Shown here: positions 1-10,283 of the stretch, in pieces
Layout of the letters: each line of letters opens with the position of its first letter
How positions within the stretch are numbered: the first letter of the stretch is position 1
From: Aureibaculum sp. 2308TA14-22
GTDB taxonomy: Bacteria > Bacteroidota > Bacteroidia > Flavobacteriales > Flavobacteriaceae
Direction of reading: 5' to 3'
Length of the DNA stretch: 64,000 nucleotides
NCBI RefSeq assembly: GCF_040538665.1
Contig: NZ_JBEWXT010000001.1
Span: 1,762,501-1,826,500 of the forward strand
Position numbers and translations under genes: made by a program
The notes under the pieces: model-generated
The model's input: only the letters and a program-made list of their open reading frames with translations
What the model was told of the DNA's origin: nothing
Databases searched by the model: none

Positions 1-1454
1 TAAAGAGCCATTCCGCCAAGCCCAATCTATTTCTAGGGTATTTACCTTCAAACGGAGCCACCATTTCAGGTGCACCTAATTGCACTTCCTCCGTTGGAGC
101 GTCATAAGCCCCACGATTTAAAATATGAGTTTTACGTTCAGCTTTATTATCACGCATTACCATTGGTTTTGCCTCTTTAATACTATCTGGCATATTTACA
201 AAACTCAAGGCTTCCTTTATTTCTTTTGGTGTTATTGTGATATTAGGTTCAGGAATTTCGTCATAACCAATCAAACCTTTTTCATCAACTTGATTAAAAA
301 AACCATAAAAACTAAAATACTCTCGCTGCGAAATGGGATCGTATTTATGGTCGTGACATTGAGCACATTCCATGGTTAAACCCAACAAAGCTTTTGACGT
401 TGTATTTGCCCTATCCAAGACATATTCCACACGATACTCCTCATCAATAACACCGCCTTCTTGAGTTATTTTATGATTTCTGTTAAAACCTGTTGCCAAA
501 ACCTGTTCTAAAGTGGCATCGGGCAGTAAATCACCAGCCAATTGCCATTTTATAAAATCATCATAAGGTAAATTTCTATTAAAAGCACTAATCACCCAAT
601 CCCGCCAAGGCCACATAACACGCTCTAAATCATCTTGATATCCATGTGTATCTGCATATCTTGCAATATCTAACCAATTGGCGGCCATTCTTTCTCCATA
701 TGCTTCAGAGGCTAGCAGCCTATCTACCACTTTTTCGTAAGCGTCTGGACTATCGTCATTTAGAAAATTATCCAACTCTTCAATACTTGGTGGTAAACCT
801 GTCAAATCAAAAGACACACGCCTGATTAATTTTTCTTTAGTCGCCTTTTCAGAGAGTTCGAACCCTTTTTGTTCAAGGGTTTTTAAAATAAAATTATCAA
901 TTTCATTTGCAACCAATTCAGAATTTTTAACTTGTGGAATATCAGCTTTAACTGGAGCTACAAAAGCCCAATGATCTTTCCAAACTGCACCTTGTTGAAT
1001 CCATTTTGTTAATACTTTTCGTTCGTAATCAGATAAAGATAAATTTGAATTTAAAGGTGGCATTCTTTTCTCCTCATCAGGGTTGTTTATACGAAATACC
1101 ATTTGACTATTTATTGTATCTCCGGGAATGATAGCATGTTTATCTAAGTCCTTACCAATGGCGGCATAAGCAGTCTCCTTCAAGTCTAATCTGAGTCCTG
1201 CCTCTCGTGTACCTTCGTCTGGGCCATGGCATAAATAACATCTATCTGATAAAATTGGTTTTACATCAAAAATATAATCAACTGTTTCGGGAACTTTCAT
1301 CTCAGCAGTAGCATAACTACTTTCAGATGAATTAGCTAACGCAGTATAACCTTCGGCTTTATCTCTAGTAAAAAATTTAAAGAGCAATACCAATACAAAT
1401 GGTACAATAAAATAAAGTAACCATTTAGTAGTGTTTTTACTTTTCTTTTCAGAC
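1..1454 (-). CDS. Membrane-anchored diheme cytochrome-type protein with PSCyt1, DUF1549 and start of DUF1553 (partial)
   Basis: The reading frame is open to the window edge, so the C-terminal part (most of DUF1553/PSD1) is missing. The ATG at 1454 gives a short lysine-rich N-terminus and one membrane helix at about residues 11-29. A planctomycete-type cytochrome c domain follows, with heme motif CYLCH at 73-77, then a DUF1549 domain with a second heme motif, CAQCH, near residue 365. The last visible residues (RLGLAEWLF) match the start of DUF1553. In Planctomycetes and Bacteroidota such proteins are exported and often sit in polysaccharide-degradation loci; their reaction is not established. 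It is the last visible gene of the long minus-strand run, 139 bases after its neighbour. Domain assignment is firm, function is not. Confidence 0.85.
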
Positions 1455-1593
1455 ATAGTTTGTGAATTTGACAGCAGTTTAGTAAAAAAAATAAAGTTAT
1501 TCGCTTTTTTTTCGACCAACGACCTAGTTTTTTGTTCTTAAAGATATAAAATATTAGATAATTGAGTATAAGAATTTTAACTTTATAGGATCT

Positions 1594-2511
1594 TTATTTA
1601 TTCATTTCTAAATTAAATTCGGCCATTATAGGATAATGATCTGAAAAGGTTTTTGTTTCTCCTTTGTTATAAATTGTAACATTGGTGCATAATTTAGAAA
1701 TAATTGGGCTTGTTAATATATAATCTATTCGTTCTCTTGTTTGAATGACCTCATCCATTGTTTTTCTATATGATCCAAGTAAAACAGGAGAAGGAAAAGT
1801 ATATCTATTACTTATATCAATAAAACTCTGGCTTACATCTATTGCGGGTACCGCTAAGAAAGTTGAAACTACGGAATAATCAAATTCTCCATATCTCAGG
1901 TTAGAATACTTACTCTTGTTCTCATTCCTTAGGTATTTCTTATGTAAATTTTCATTCCGTTTAAGTACCTCTTCATCAAATGGAGAATGTGCGTTAAAAT
2001 CTCCGAGAATTATAAATTTATCATTCTTTATTTTTTTTGCTTTTTCAGCAATAAAACCTGCTTCTTTTAATCTAAATTCAACATCAGCTGGTGACAAATG
2101 AACAACAAAAAAATCAATACCATAAGTTTCGCAATGTAAAAGGCCATGCCAAAAATCATCAATAGCACGTTCTTTTAATGTTATCGGTTTATTGGAAGTA
2201 AGCCCAACAGGATAACCTTCTGATTTCAAAATTTTAACATATTGATGTCCCCATTTGGCAGCATCAACTTTAAGCTTTTCTTCATCATAACCACATAGTT
2301 CTTGAAGTGCAAGTACATTTGGTTTTTTGCTCTTAATCCATTGAATCCAATCTGCATGCCTAATAGTATCTTTACCCCAATTAAAACCATTCCAAATATT
2401 GTAGGTCATTACTTTAAAAGTCGATTCGGATTCCTGTGCGGTGACTTTTGTAACACAAAAAATAAGTATTGCGATGCCAATAATTCTAAATGTATTCATA
2501 CATCGATTCAT
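1594..2511 (-). CDS. Exported endonuclease/exonuclease/phosphatase-family hydrolase
   Basis: The EEP fold is recognisable from its ordered motifs: MTYNIW (35-40), the metal-binding Glu71 in LALQEL, His138, GDFNAH at 170-175 (Asp171, Asn173), RIDYILTSP, and the terminal SDHYPI with Asp291/His292. An N-terminal hydrophobic segment ending in TAQE suggests export to the periplasm. Family members hydrolyse phosphodiesters or phosphomonoesters of nucleic acids, inositol phosphates or sphingolipids; the substrate cannot be read here. A second Met at residue 5 is an equally possible start. It lies 36 bases after the metallophosphoesterase gene, so two exported phosphoester hydrolases are probably co-transcribed. 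Confidence 0.85.
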   Translation of the reverse strand: MNRCMNTFRIIGIAILIFCVTKVTAQESESTFKVMTYNIWNGFNWGKDTIRHADWIQWIKSKKPNVLALQELCGYDEEKLKVDAAKWGHQYVKILKSEGYPVGLTSNKPITLKERAIDDFWHGLLHCETYGIDFFVVHLSPADVEFRLKEAGFIAEKAKKIKNDKFIILGDFNAHSPFDEEVLKRNENLHKKYLRNENKSKYSNLRYGEFDYSVVSTFLAVPAIDVSQSFIDISNRYTFPSPVLLGSYRKTMDEVIQTRERIDYILTSPIISKLCTNVTIYNKGETKTFSDHYPIMAEFNLEMNK

Positions 2512-2547
2512 AATATGATGTTTTACTATATCTAGTCCTAAATAAAT

Positions 2548-3621
2548 TTAGTTCGTTAATTTAATTCTAAAACTATCATAAGGTTCATTACGCCAAGATT
2601 TTTCTATCGTAGACGGAGAAATGGCGAAAAAAGGAGAAAAAGTTTTTATGATGACAGTTTGCCTATCTGGAAGAAATTCTAATATACGTAACCAGCCATC
2701 ACCTCCATTTCCATGCCATCCACCTCCATCCGCTTGAGCATTAAATACCATTTGATGTACATCTTTCTTCCCTGCATTCTTTTCCTTTCTATAACCCACA
2801 TTTTCTGTAAAACCACCCGTACCTCCTATATGCCCACAAAATACCATTTCAATATTTTTAGATGGAGCAATCAATTTCTCCCATAATTTTTTGCCATGAG
2901 TAACGTCCTTTACTTTATATCCTTCTTTCTCAATTAATACATTATCATTTGACATAGATTTCATATAACTATGCGTCAAGATAACTCCCTTATGGTCTTT
3001 ATACTTCTCTCTTGAGAAAATCTCTTGGGTCAGTTTAACAATAGTATCTCTTGGATTAAACTCTAAGGATGCAATAAGGTATTTGACATTATGAGGAGAG
3101 ACAAATTCATAATAGGCATTTTCTAATGTTCTCTCACCTGAAAAATTAGGCATCATTCCCGCTAAAATATTGCTTGTAGATTTTATTTGATTTGGAGAAA
3201 AATAAGAATTCAGTTGAGAATAACGATTCTCGGCGGATTTACTACCATAATCATGATTTCCAGCACATAGAATGTATGGCACAATAGTATCTAAAGTTGA
3301 AAAAGCTTCTCTAACTGCTGTCCATTGCTGATTACTGTTTTGATCTCCATTAATTCCATCACCTACAGGTATGTTATTCTGTTCCACTAGGTCACCTTGG
3401 CATAAAACAAGTTCAATATTTAGTTTTTCCTTATTCTGTTTTATCCACCTCGTCATCAGCGAAAAAATAGGCTGATTTCTTTCAAATTTAATATAAGTTT
3501 GAGGGTCAGGTAATACAATCATTGTCCATGAATCTTCGTTTTCTAATTTTGGCTGACCCGTTTGTGCATAAACTCCATTATAAAAACTAAAAAAGATTAT
3601 TATTAGTGTTAAATTTCTCAT
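2548..3621 (-). CDS. Exported calcineurin-like metallophosphoesterase
   Basis: The 357-residue protein has a signal peptide ending near YAQ (residue 20) and the calcineurin-like phosphoesterase motifs in order: LPDPQ with Asp39 and Gln41 (a DxQ variant of DxH), CQGD (Asp77), GNHD at 121-124, ILTHS, and CGHIGG. The LPDPQTY opening is typical of a subgroup of secreted bacterial phosphoesterases that often sit near polysaccharide genes. Two metal ions in the active site would hydrolyse a phosphomonoester or diester. It lies between the haloperoxidase-like gene (41 bases upstream) and the EEP gene. Substrate unknown. Confidence 0.87.
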   Translation of the reverse strand: MRNLTLIIIFFSFYNGVYAQTGQPKLENEDSWTMIVLPDPQTYIKFERNQPIFSLMTRWIKQNKEKLNIELVLCQGDLVEQNNIPVGDGINGDQNSNQQWTAVREAFSTLDTIVPYILCAGNHDYGSKSAENRYSQLNSYFSPNQIKSTSNILAGMMPNFSGERTLENAYYEFVSPHNVKYLIASLEFNPRDTIVKLTQEIFSREKYKDHKGVILTHSYMKSMSNDNVLIEKEGYKVKDVTHGKKLWEKLIAPSKNIEMVFCGHIGGTGGFTENVGYRKEKNAGKKDVHQMVFNAQADGGGWHGNGGDGWLRILEFLPDRQTVIIKTFSPFFAISPSTIEKSWRNEPYDSFRIKLTN

Positions 3622-3662
3622 CGCTTGTATTAAAGTACTTTTACCAAATTGCTCAACAAATT

Positions 3663-4997
3663 CTAATTTTTCATTCGTAACCGTTTGCTCACTAAGTCAC
3701 CAACCTTTATACCCTGATCTATACCAACTTCTACGGCTGCTCTATAGTGAATTCCGCCATACATTCTACTTATGGCAGCTTCTTGGGCTGCAGCATTAAA
3801 TGAAGGGAATGGTCGTGTCGGTAAACCGTAGATTGTTTCTGTATCGTCTAAAAAACTAAAATCGTCTCCAAAAATAGTTGTCAAAACTGTTGACGCAGCT
3901 CCTGAAACCACTGAGTGCCCACTAGTATATTCTGGAAATGGTGGTGTTTGCAATATCGGTTTCCAATCGGAATCTATATATTTATTAATCAAGGTTTCTG
4001 GTCTTACCAAATTACTTCGATATTTTTCGTCCCAACAGCTAATAAATGCATCCGCAATAGCAATGGAAGATTTTGTATAAGCATAAACCGAACGTCTAAA
4101 ATCTGCATTTTCTGTTCTACATGCAATTTTTGTAATGCCGATCCAATGAGCACCTGGTGTTATTTTTTTCACAGCAAACATCAAATGCCCTCGTGTTACT
4201 GAAACATACGGATTACAATCCCAAAATTGTGCGATTAGTATTTTTTCAGATTCATCACCTTCCTCAGTTATTTGGTTGCTAATATCATAAACCTCCTTAA
4301 GCTCTTTGTAAAAATCAGAATCTTTATCCATTGAAAATTTTGGCGGTGGAACCGGTTTATATTGAGCTGCAGCATCAATAACAAAAGGACGTATTTTACC
4401 CCAATGCGGTTCTATACCGTCCATATAAGCTGGAGGAGTTGGTTGCCACCGCTCTTCATCTTCAGGATCAATAGTAAATTTTGACATGGTGCGTGTTTGC
4501 TTATAATTATCACCATCCATCCAATCTGCAATAAAATTGGCGACTTTAAGCCCATAATTTTTAGAATCTTCAAATTGAGATTGGTTTTTAGTTTCCCAAA
4601 GTTGATATAGGCTATCTCGAAAAACTTCTATGAGTTGTTCAGAAAAAATTAAACGCTTACTGACATCAATATGAGCAATTAACGCGGCCAGTTGGTAATT
4701 TATGTTTTTCGTCTCGTCAGCTTTAGGTATACTTTTTAAATGTGTTATTTGCCCTTGTAATGAATTATAAGCGGAGTCATTTTGAGCAATAATCTCATAA
4801 GCCGCAATATTGGGATAAGCGAAAATACGACTTGCGACAGGTGGTGAAAAAATATCGTGCACCATAACTTCAACAACCTTGTCAACCGATGCATGAAAAT
4901 CATCTGGTGTTATCACAATCGGCTCTGAATTATCTTTACAAGACACAGCGATTAGGCTTATTAAAGCCAGAAAAATCAATGCTATATTTGATTTCAT
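3663..4997 (-). CDS. Lipoprotein of the vanadium-dependent haloperoxidase / PAP2 acid phosphatase superfamily
   Basis: A lipobox ending in VSC near residue 20 predicts an exported lipoprotein. The C-terminal third carries the complete vanadate/phosphate-binding signature: KX6RP (Lys325, Arg332-Pro333), TSGH at 358-361 with His361, and SRX5H (Ser410-Arg411, His417). These residues bind vanadate in haloperoxidases or phosphate in acid phosphatases, and sequence alone does not tell which applies here. In Bacteroidota this subtype is often found next to FG-GAP/UnbV proteins, as here (12 bases after that gene). Its context with two other phosphoesterase-fold proteins favours phosphatase chemistry, but halide oxidation remains open. 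Confidence 0.85.
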   Translation of the reverse strand: MKSNIALIFLALISLIAVSCKDNSEPIVITPDDFHASVDKVVEVMVHDIFSPPVASRIFAYPNIAAYEIIAQNDSAYNSLQGQITHLKSIPKADETKNINYQLAALIAHIDVSKRLIFSEQLIEVFRDSLYQLWETKNQSQFEDSKNYGLKVANFIADWMDGDNYKQTRTMSKFTIDPEDEERWQPTPPAYMDGIEPHWGKIRPFVIDAAAQYKPVPPPKFSMDKDSDFYKELKEVYDISNQITEEGDESEKILIAQFWDCNPYVSVTRGHLMFAVKKITPGAHWIGITKIACRTENADFRRSVYAYTKSSIAIADAFISCWDEKYRSNLVRPETLINKYIDSDWKPILQTPPFPEYTSGHSVVSGAASTVLTTIFGDDFSFLDDTETIYGLPTRPFPSFNAAAQEAAISRMYGGIHYRAAVEVGIDQGIKVGDLVSKRLRMKN

Positions 4998-5009
4998 ACG
5001 CTAAACATT

Positions 5010-8000
5010 TTACTTAACAAGTTCATAAACCTGAGCTTTATCGTTATTAATAGTAACTAACAAATAAGGCTTATTCTTCAGATAAATAATATTTAATTTT
5101 TTAATGGCTTTATCACTAAAATCTAGCCCTATTTTGTTTCCTAATGTAATATCCTTTTCATTTTTTATAAGTGCTCCTGGTAAAGAACCGAATCTACCAT
5201 GAAAAGGCGTAACACCAAAATAATTTCCTGCGGCTAATACTTCATCTTGTCCATCAGCATCAAAATCAAATCTTAAAAAGGAAGTTATGGGTGATACTTG
5301 CAATTCGTTTTTAAAAGACACAAAAGTAAATTGGTTATTCTCATTTTTTAAGTATCCAGATCGCAATTCTTCAACTTCTAATATGGCGGCCTTATTGACA
5401 TTATTTTTACCTAAAATGGCTTCAATAGGTTTTCCTGCAAAATCTTTATATGTGGTAAATATTTTATGCAAATTTACCAATTGCCCTGCAAGTTCATCTA
5501 AGCCAAGCAATGGATAATATGCTCCATTATTGTAAGTGCATACAATAGTTTCTGTTCGACCATTCTCATCAAAATCAGCATGATACATACGCATTGGATG
5601 ATCTTGGGATGCCTTAAATTTTGAGTTCGTTCCCCAATTTCCTAAAAGGTAATCTGTGTCACCATCATTATCGATATCAAAAGGTTCAATTTGACGCCAA
5701 AGTCCTTTTAATTTTGAATTCGTAACATTTTCTTCGGTAAAAACACCATTATTATTTTTAAAGAATTTTGGAGCCATCCACTCACCCACAACAATAAGAT
5801 CAATTTGACCGTCGCTATTAAAATCGTCCCAAATGGCGTCGGTTATCATACCTGCTTTTTGTAATGCTTCATTCTGAACTATTGAAAATTTACCCTTATC
5901 ATTCTCTAAAATATAAGAGTTTGGAATGCTACCAAAATCGAATGACACTGAATTGCTTCCTATAAAAAGATCTAAATCATTATCGCTATCAAAATCATTT
6001 GCAATGATTACCGAAGCATTTTCATAAAACTCAGGGAATTCAATATCTTTAAAAGTATTGTCATCTTGAATTAAATAATTATCTAACAATGGTTTTGTTT
6101 TATTAGAGAAATCTGCACCTCCAGAACCAATAATAATATCATTTTTATTATCACCATTAAAATCTGCGATAATAGCTTCCACATCTTCTTTTATAGAATC
6201 AATAACAAAACTATTTATTCTGTTTTCTGTAAAAGTTGTATCAGTTTGAAAAAATACTTTTGAAGCTTTCGATTTTGAACCGCCAAAATAAACATCTTCT
6301 TTTCCATCATTATTTAAATCACCAACTGCTACTGCTGGTCCACGGTCAGAAACGCGATAAGGAATTAACTTTTGCCTATTAAAATCAAGATACTTGTCTT
6401 CTTTATGTGTAAAATTAATCCCAAGATTATTAGCTGTTTTTTTAAATATTTTTTTTGATTTAGTTAATAGCGACCCATAATTAAAAGGTTTGGTGTTATT
6501 GGGTTTTATAATTAATGTTTGGTTTAAAGCTACGTCTTTAATAGTTTGACTTGTTTTATTTGGCCATATAACTTTAAGAGAATCTATGCGTTGTAAATTG
6601 CCAAAACCAAAATGGATTATCGGTTCTGATGATGCTTGAAAACCACGTGCAGTGTAAAGTTCTTTATACTGTAATTTACCTTTATTATAAGCAAATACTT
6701 TAGTACCAATTCCAATAGCGTTTGGTTTTGGATAATTAAATTTTATTTTTAGGTAATTGTTTACATTAGTTTCTTGATTGTTAGTTTGATTAACATAAAG
6801 TGAGACCTCTTCATTAAGATTACTAACTACAATATCAATATCTCCATCGTTATCTAAATCGCCCAGTGCTGTTGCCCCAGAAACGCGTTTTTCATTTGGC
6901 ATCCAATGTTCAGAAACATCTTCGAACATGAGATTATTGCTACCTTTAAACATATAGTTACTTACTTTCCCTGAAGGCATTGCGTCGAGTGCTTCTTGAT
7001 TCATTAATTTAGAATCGCTTCTGTTATTTTGAATTTTATCGTTTGAGAAAAAGTTGGTGAAATCTAAATCATTGGGACGTTTTAAAATACCGTTGGTTAT
7101 AAAAATATCTTGTTCTCCATCTTGGTCATAATCTGCAAAAAGAGAACTCCAACTCCAATCGGTAGCTGCAACGCCACTCATCAGTCCAGTTTCCAAATAG
7201 CTTGAGTTCTGCTGATTAATGTGCAGCATATTTCTTGTAAACTGATAATGATAGCCAAACATTAGTTTCCTCATGTTTTGGGTTTGCAAATTATCATCAC
7301 CTTGTGAAGATTTTAAAACCACCTCGTCACCTGGAAGCATATCTAAAGTCATAATATCTGGCCAACCGTCATGGTTAATATCGGCAGCGTCGTTGCCCAT
7401 AGAAAACCGACTGGTATGCCCAAAATAATCTCTTAGTTTTTCAGAAAATGTACCATCGCCATTATTTAAATAATAATAATCATCTTCATAAAAATCATTA
7501 GCAACATAAATATCTGGATAGGCATCTTGATTAAAATCTGCAATACTAACCCCCAAACCGTAACCGCTAATACTTCCAATAACACCAGCTATTTCACTTA
7601 CATCAGTAAATGTACCACCATCATTTCTAAGCAATTTATCTCCAGTTTTCTCATTTCTTTTTTGGCGTATACTAACGCCTTTGTACGAATCGTCAGTATG
7701 CACAGCGTGGTTCAAAAGGTAGATGTCTAAATCGCCATCTAAATCGTAATCCAAAAAGGCTGCCGAAGAACTATAAGATTGAAAATCAAGGTTATATTGC
7801 ACAGCACTTTCAGTAAACGTTTCGTCGCCATTATTAATATAAAGTTCATTACGTCCGCTAAAACCATGTAAGCCAACAACGGCACAAACGTAAATATCTA
7901 AAAGACCATCTCCATTAACATCACCCATAATAGCTCCGGTATTCCAAGAGCTGTTTCCAGCAACCTTGGCTTTATCGGTAATATCTTCAAATTTTAAATT

Positions 8001-8273
8001 TCCTTTATTTAGGTATAATTTATTTTTTACTTGATTTCCAGAAAAGAAAATGTCTGGTAAACTATCATTATTAATATCGCCAAGAGCAACGCCTCCACCA
8101 TTATAAAAATAGATATAATCCAAAATGTTTAGCTCATTGGTTTCGGTAATGGTATTGGTAAAATTGAGTCCTGTGTCATTAGAAGTAGCACTAACAAACA
8201 ATCCCTCTTTTTTCTTATTACAAGCTACAATAAGAAGGCTTAGAAGGACTATTATAAACTTAAAATTTTTCAT
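5010..8273 (-). CDS. Giant FG-GAP/VCBS-repeat lipoprotein with ASPIC/UnbV domain
   Basis: This 1087-residue protein has a lipobox with Cys18 (LLIVACNK). It contains many FG-GAP/VCBS repeats, recognisable by calcium-binding loops of the form GDxNxDGxxDI, arranged as two beta-propeller-like blocks on either side of an ASPIC/UnbV domain at about residues 503-580 (it includes GIGTKVFAY and ends near IDSLKVIWPN). Such proteins are surface-exposed in Bacteroidota and are thought to bind glycans or other ligands; a direct enzymatic activity is not established. It could act as the surface-binding component in this locus, where no SusD is visible. A 151-base gap separates it from the gene upstream, so a separate promoter is possible. 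Confidence 0.88.
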   Translation of the reverse strand: MKNFKFIIVLLSLLIVACNKKKEGLFVSATSNDTGLNFTNTITETNELNILDYIYFYNGGGVALGDINNDSLPDIFFSGNQVKNKLYLNKGNLKFEDITDKAKVAGNSSWNTGAIMGDVNGDGLLDIYVCAVVGLHGFSGRNELYINNGDETFTESAVQYNLDFQSYSSSAAFLDYDLDGDLDIYLLNHAVHTDDSYKGVSIRQKRNEKTGDKLLRNDGGTFTDVSEIAGVIGSISGYGLGVSIADFNQDAYPDIYVANDFYEDDYYYLNNGDGTFSEKLRDYFGHTSRFSMGNDAADINHDGWPDIMTLDMLPGDEVVLKSSQGDDNLQTQNMRKLMFGYHYQFTRNMLHINQQNSSYLETGLMSGVAATDWSWSSLFADYDQDGEQDIFITNGILKRPNDLDFTNFFSNDKIQNNRSDSKLMNQEALDAMPSGKVSNYMFKGSNNLMFEDVSEHWMPNEKRVSGATALGDLDNDGDIDIVVSNLNEEVSLYVNQTNNQETNVNNYLKIKFNYPKPNAIGIGTKVFAYNKGKLQYKELYTARGFQASSEPIIHFGFGNLQRIDSLKVIWPNKTSQTIKDVALNQTLIIKPNNTKPFNYGSLLTKSKKIFKKTANNLGINFTHKEDKYLDFNRQKLIPYRVSDRGPAVAVGDLNNDGKEDVYFGGSKSKASKVFFQTDTTFTENRINSFVIDSIKEDVEAIIADFNGDNKNDIIIGSGGADFSNKTKPLLDNYLIQDDNTFKDIEFPEFYENASVIIANDFDSDNDLDLFIGSNSVSFDFGSIPNSYILENDKGKFSIVQNEALQKAGMITDAIWDDFNSDGQIDLIVVGEWMAPKFFKNNNGVFTEENVTNSKLKGLWRQIEPFDIDNDGDTDYLLGNWGTNSKFKASQDHPMRMYHADFDENGRTETIVCTYNNGAYYPLLGLDELAGQLVNLHKIFTTYKDFAGKPIEAILGKNNVNKAAILEVEELRSGYLKNENNQFTFVSFKNELQVSPITSFLRFDFDADGQDEVLAAGNYFGVTPFHGRFGSLPGALIKNEKDITLGNKIGLDFSDKAIKKLNIIYLKNKPYLLVTINNDKAQVYELVK

Positions 8274-8424
8274 TGATTTATTGATGAAAACTTTTGATTT
8301 AAAATTATAAAAAATAACGATTGTTACGATACACTATGTCGCTCAAAAACGCATCGAAATTAGTTATAAAAATTTAAAGGTAGCAAGTTACAATTTTAAT
8401 GCTCGATGGAAATTTATGTCTTTT

Positions 8425-8784
8425 TTAAGTCATTTCTTGTATAAAATCCATATTCAAATCTTGATTTTCAGAAAATGATTTGCAAATATATCCAAGAATA
8501 TTTCCAATTTCAATTAGCTTTTCCTCTTCTTTATTAGTAATTTGAAATCCATCATTTTCATTGTAGTTAGCCCCAAGACTCGATTGAATTAAATATGCCA
8601 ATTCCCATAATTCAGAACTCATCTGCAAACGCTCAGTTTCTGATAATTTTTTACCATTAAATTTATCAACAAAAAGTATCAGTTCTGCAAATAATCTGTC
8701 ATCGAAAATTCCGTCTTCATATAGCTTTTCATAAAATGACCCACTAGTCATTTTAATGTTTTCGAGAATTAGATTAATTTCCAT
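8425..8784 (-). CDS. Hypothetical acidic protein
   Basis: I do not recognise this 119-residue protein. It is acidic, lacks a signal peptide or membrane helix and looks mostly alpha-helical. It starts 18 bases after the oxidoreductase gene on the same strand, so it is probably co-transcribed with it. Its base composition resembles its neighbours. Cytoplasmic location is inferred only from the lack of a signal. Confidence 0.65.
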   Translation of the reverse strand: MEINLILENIKMTSGSFYEKLYEDGIFDDRLFAELILFVDKFNGKKLSETERLQMSSELWELAYLIQSSLGANYNENDGFQITNKEEEKLIEIGNILGYICKSFSENQDLNMDFIQEMT

Positions 8785-8802
8785 AAAAAAGCATAATTAT
8801 TT

Positions 8803-10272
8803 CTAAAACTCCCGATAAGGAGCTTCTAACAATGCATTTACCTCCTCTTCCGAAAATTTGGCATTTTCACTGTCCCAGTTTAAGGTTTTATTAGGGAAGC
8901 GACCCGCAATAACACCTAACAAAATGGTTTCTGTTAATCTGGAAGCATAAGAAAAAGGAGCTGAACATTCATCTTTACCTAAACAAGCATCTACAAATTC
9001 GTGATAATGTTTTTTCCCTTCAGGTCCATAGTCTCTAATGGGTTCGCCTAAATTATGTTCTTTACTTAAAGCAGCAATTTCTTCGGTTATATCAACATAT
9101 TTACCGTCCACTATTTTTCTCGGTAATTGCATAAAATGAGGCAAGAGTAAACGCCCTTTTTCGCCAATAAACATAGCTCCTTGCTCTGGTAGCTTTCCAT
9201 CTTCTTCTTTTTTCGTTTCTAGTGACATTTTTTCATCTAACGTTGCCTCTTTTTCTTTGGTAGCTTCAACTTTTACAGCATTAGCTCCAGGTAATTTTAA
9301 ATCTTCATGGTCTTTTGGAGCTCCAGGTCCATCATACCAAACCCATTTTAAGGTTTCTGTGGTATATTTGGTTTGCGGAAATTCATAAGTCACAATATTA
9401 TTTTCTGGAAACCCAAAACCCGTTGGTTTTCTACATTCGTTACGTATAGTTCTTGGAACATCAAGTGCTAATGCATTATACGGTGTATCAAAAATATGAA
9501 CACCCATATCACCTAAAGTGCCACAACCGTAATCTAATAATTTACGCCAATTTCCCGGGTGATACACACCTTCTTTATAGGGTCTTTCGGCAGAAGTGCC
9601 TAACCACAAATTCCAATCTAACGTTTCTGGTACAGGGTCTGAACCTTTAGGTTCTGCTCCATCATAACCCCAGTTTTTGGGTGACCATGCTCTTACCGTA
9701 TGTACTTTACCTATAATACCCGATTGTATTAATAGTGTTGCCAATTTATAATCATAAAAGGAGTGTACCTGAATACCCATTTGCGTAACCAAATTTTTCT
9801 CTTCCGCTATTTTTCGCATGGCTCTAGCCTCGGAAACATGATGCGTTAGTGGCTTTTGGCAATACACCGCTTTTCCAGCTTCCATGGCCATCATTGATGC
9901 TGGTGCATGTGTATGGTCAGGTGTAGAAACAATAACAGCATCTATTTCATCGGTCATTTCTTTGAACAACACACGATAATCCGCATAGGTTTTAGCATTA
10001 GGGTGTAATGCTTTTGCCTCAGCTAAATACTTAGAGTCCACATCACAAAGTGCAACCATATCTACCAATTCATGACTAGAAATTGCTTCCAGATCAGCTG
10101 CCCCCATGTTACCCACACCAATATGTGCAACTCTTAAACGTCCGTTTTCATTCAAAGCAATTTTAGCTTCTTCATCTTTCGCGGTCTTTGCTTTACACAT
10201 CACCAATGAAGGAGAAACTGCCAACCCAAGAGCACCTAAACTACTTACTTTTATAAATTTTCTTTTATCCAT
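8803..10272 (-). CDS. Gfo/Idh/MocA-family oxidoreductase, exported type
   Basis: This is an NAD(P)-dependent sugar oxidoreductase of the GFO/IDH/MocA family. The Rossmann motif is AHIGVGNMG near residue 50, followed by the family hallmark QKPLTHH in place of EKP, and the C-terminal alpha/beta domain. The N-terminus MDKRKFIKVSSLGALGLAVS resembles a Tat-type signal but has KRK instead of a clean twin arginine. At 489 residues it belongs to the long, secreted subgroup. The directly upstream gene (11 bases) encodes a DUF1080 protein; such pairs act in 3-keto-sugar chemistry, where the oxidoreductase oxidises C3 of a glycoside and the DUF1080 enzyme cleaves it. The pairing here is inferred from order and family knowledge. 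Confidence 0.88.
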   Translation of the reverse strand: MDKRKFIKVSSLGALGLAVSPSLVMCKAKTAKDEEAKIALNENGRLRVAHIGVGNMGAADLEAISSHELVDMVALCDVDSKYLAEAKALHPNAKTYADYRVLFKEMTDEIDAVIVSTPDHTHAPASMMAMEAGKAVYCQKPLTHHVSEARAMRKIAEEKNLVTQMGIQVHSFYDYKLATLLIQSGIIGKVHTVRAWSPKNWGYDGAEPKGSDPVPETLDWNLWLGTSAERPYKEGVYHPGNWRKLLDYGCGTLGDMGVHIFDTPYNALALDVPRTIRNECRKPTGFGFPENNIVTYEFPQTKYTTETLKWVWYDGPGAPKDHEDLKLPGANAVKVEATKEKEATLDEKMSLETKKEEDGKLPEQGAMFIGEKGRLLLPHFMQLPRKIVDGKYVDITEEIAALSKEHNLGEPIRDYGPEGKKHYHEFVDACLGKDECSAPFSYASRLTETILLGVIAGRFPNKTLNWDSENAKFSEEEVNALLEAPYREF

Positions 10273-10283
10273 GATGTGTAACT

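Noticed and set aside
125-379. Plus-strand ORF of 84 codons
   Set aside because: It is antisense to the long minus-strand diheme protein, whose motifs are clear.
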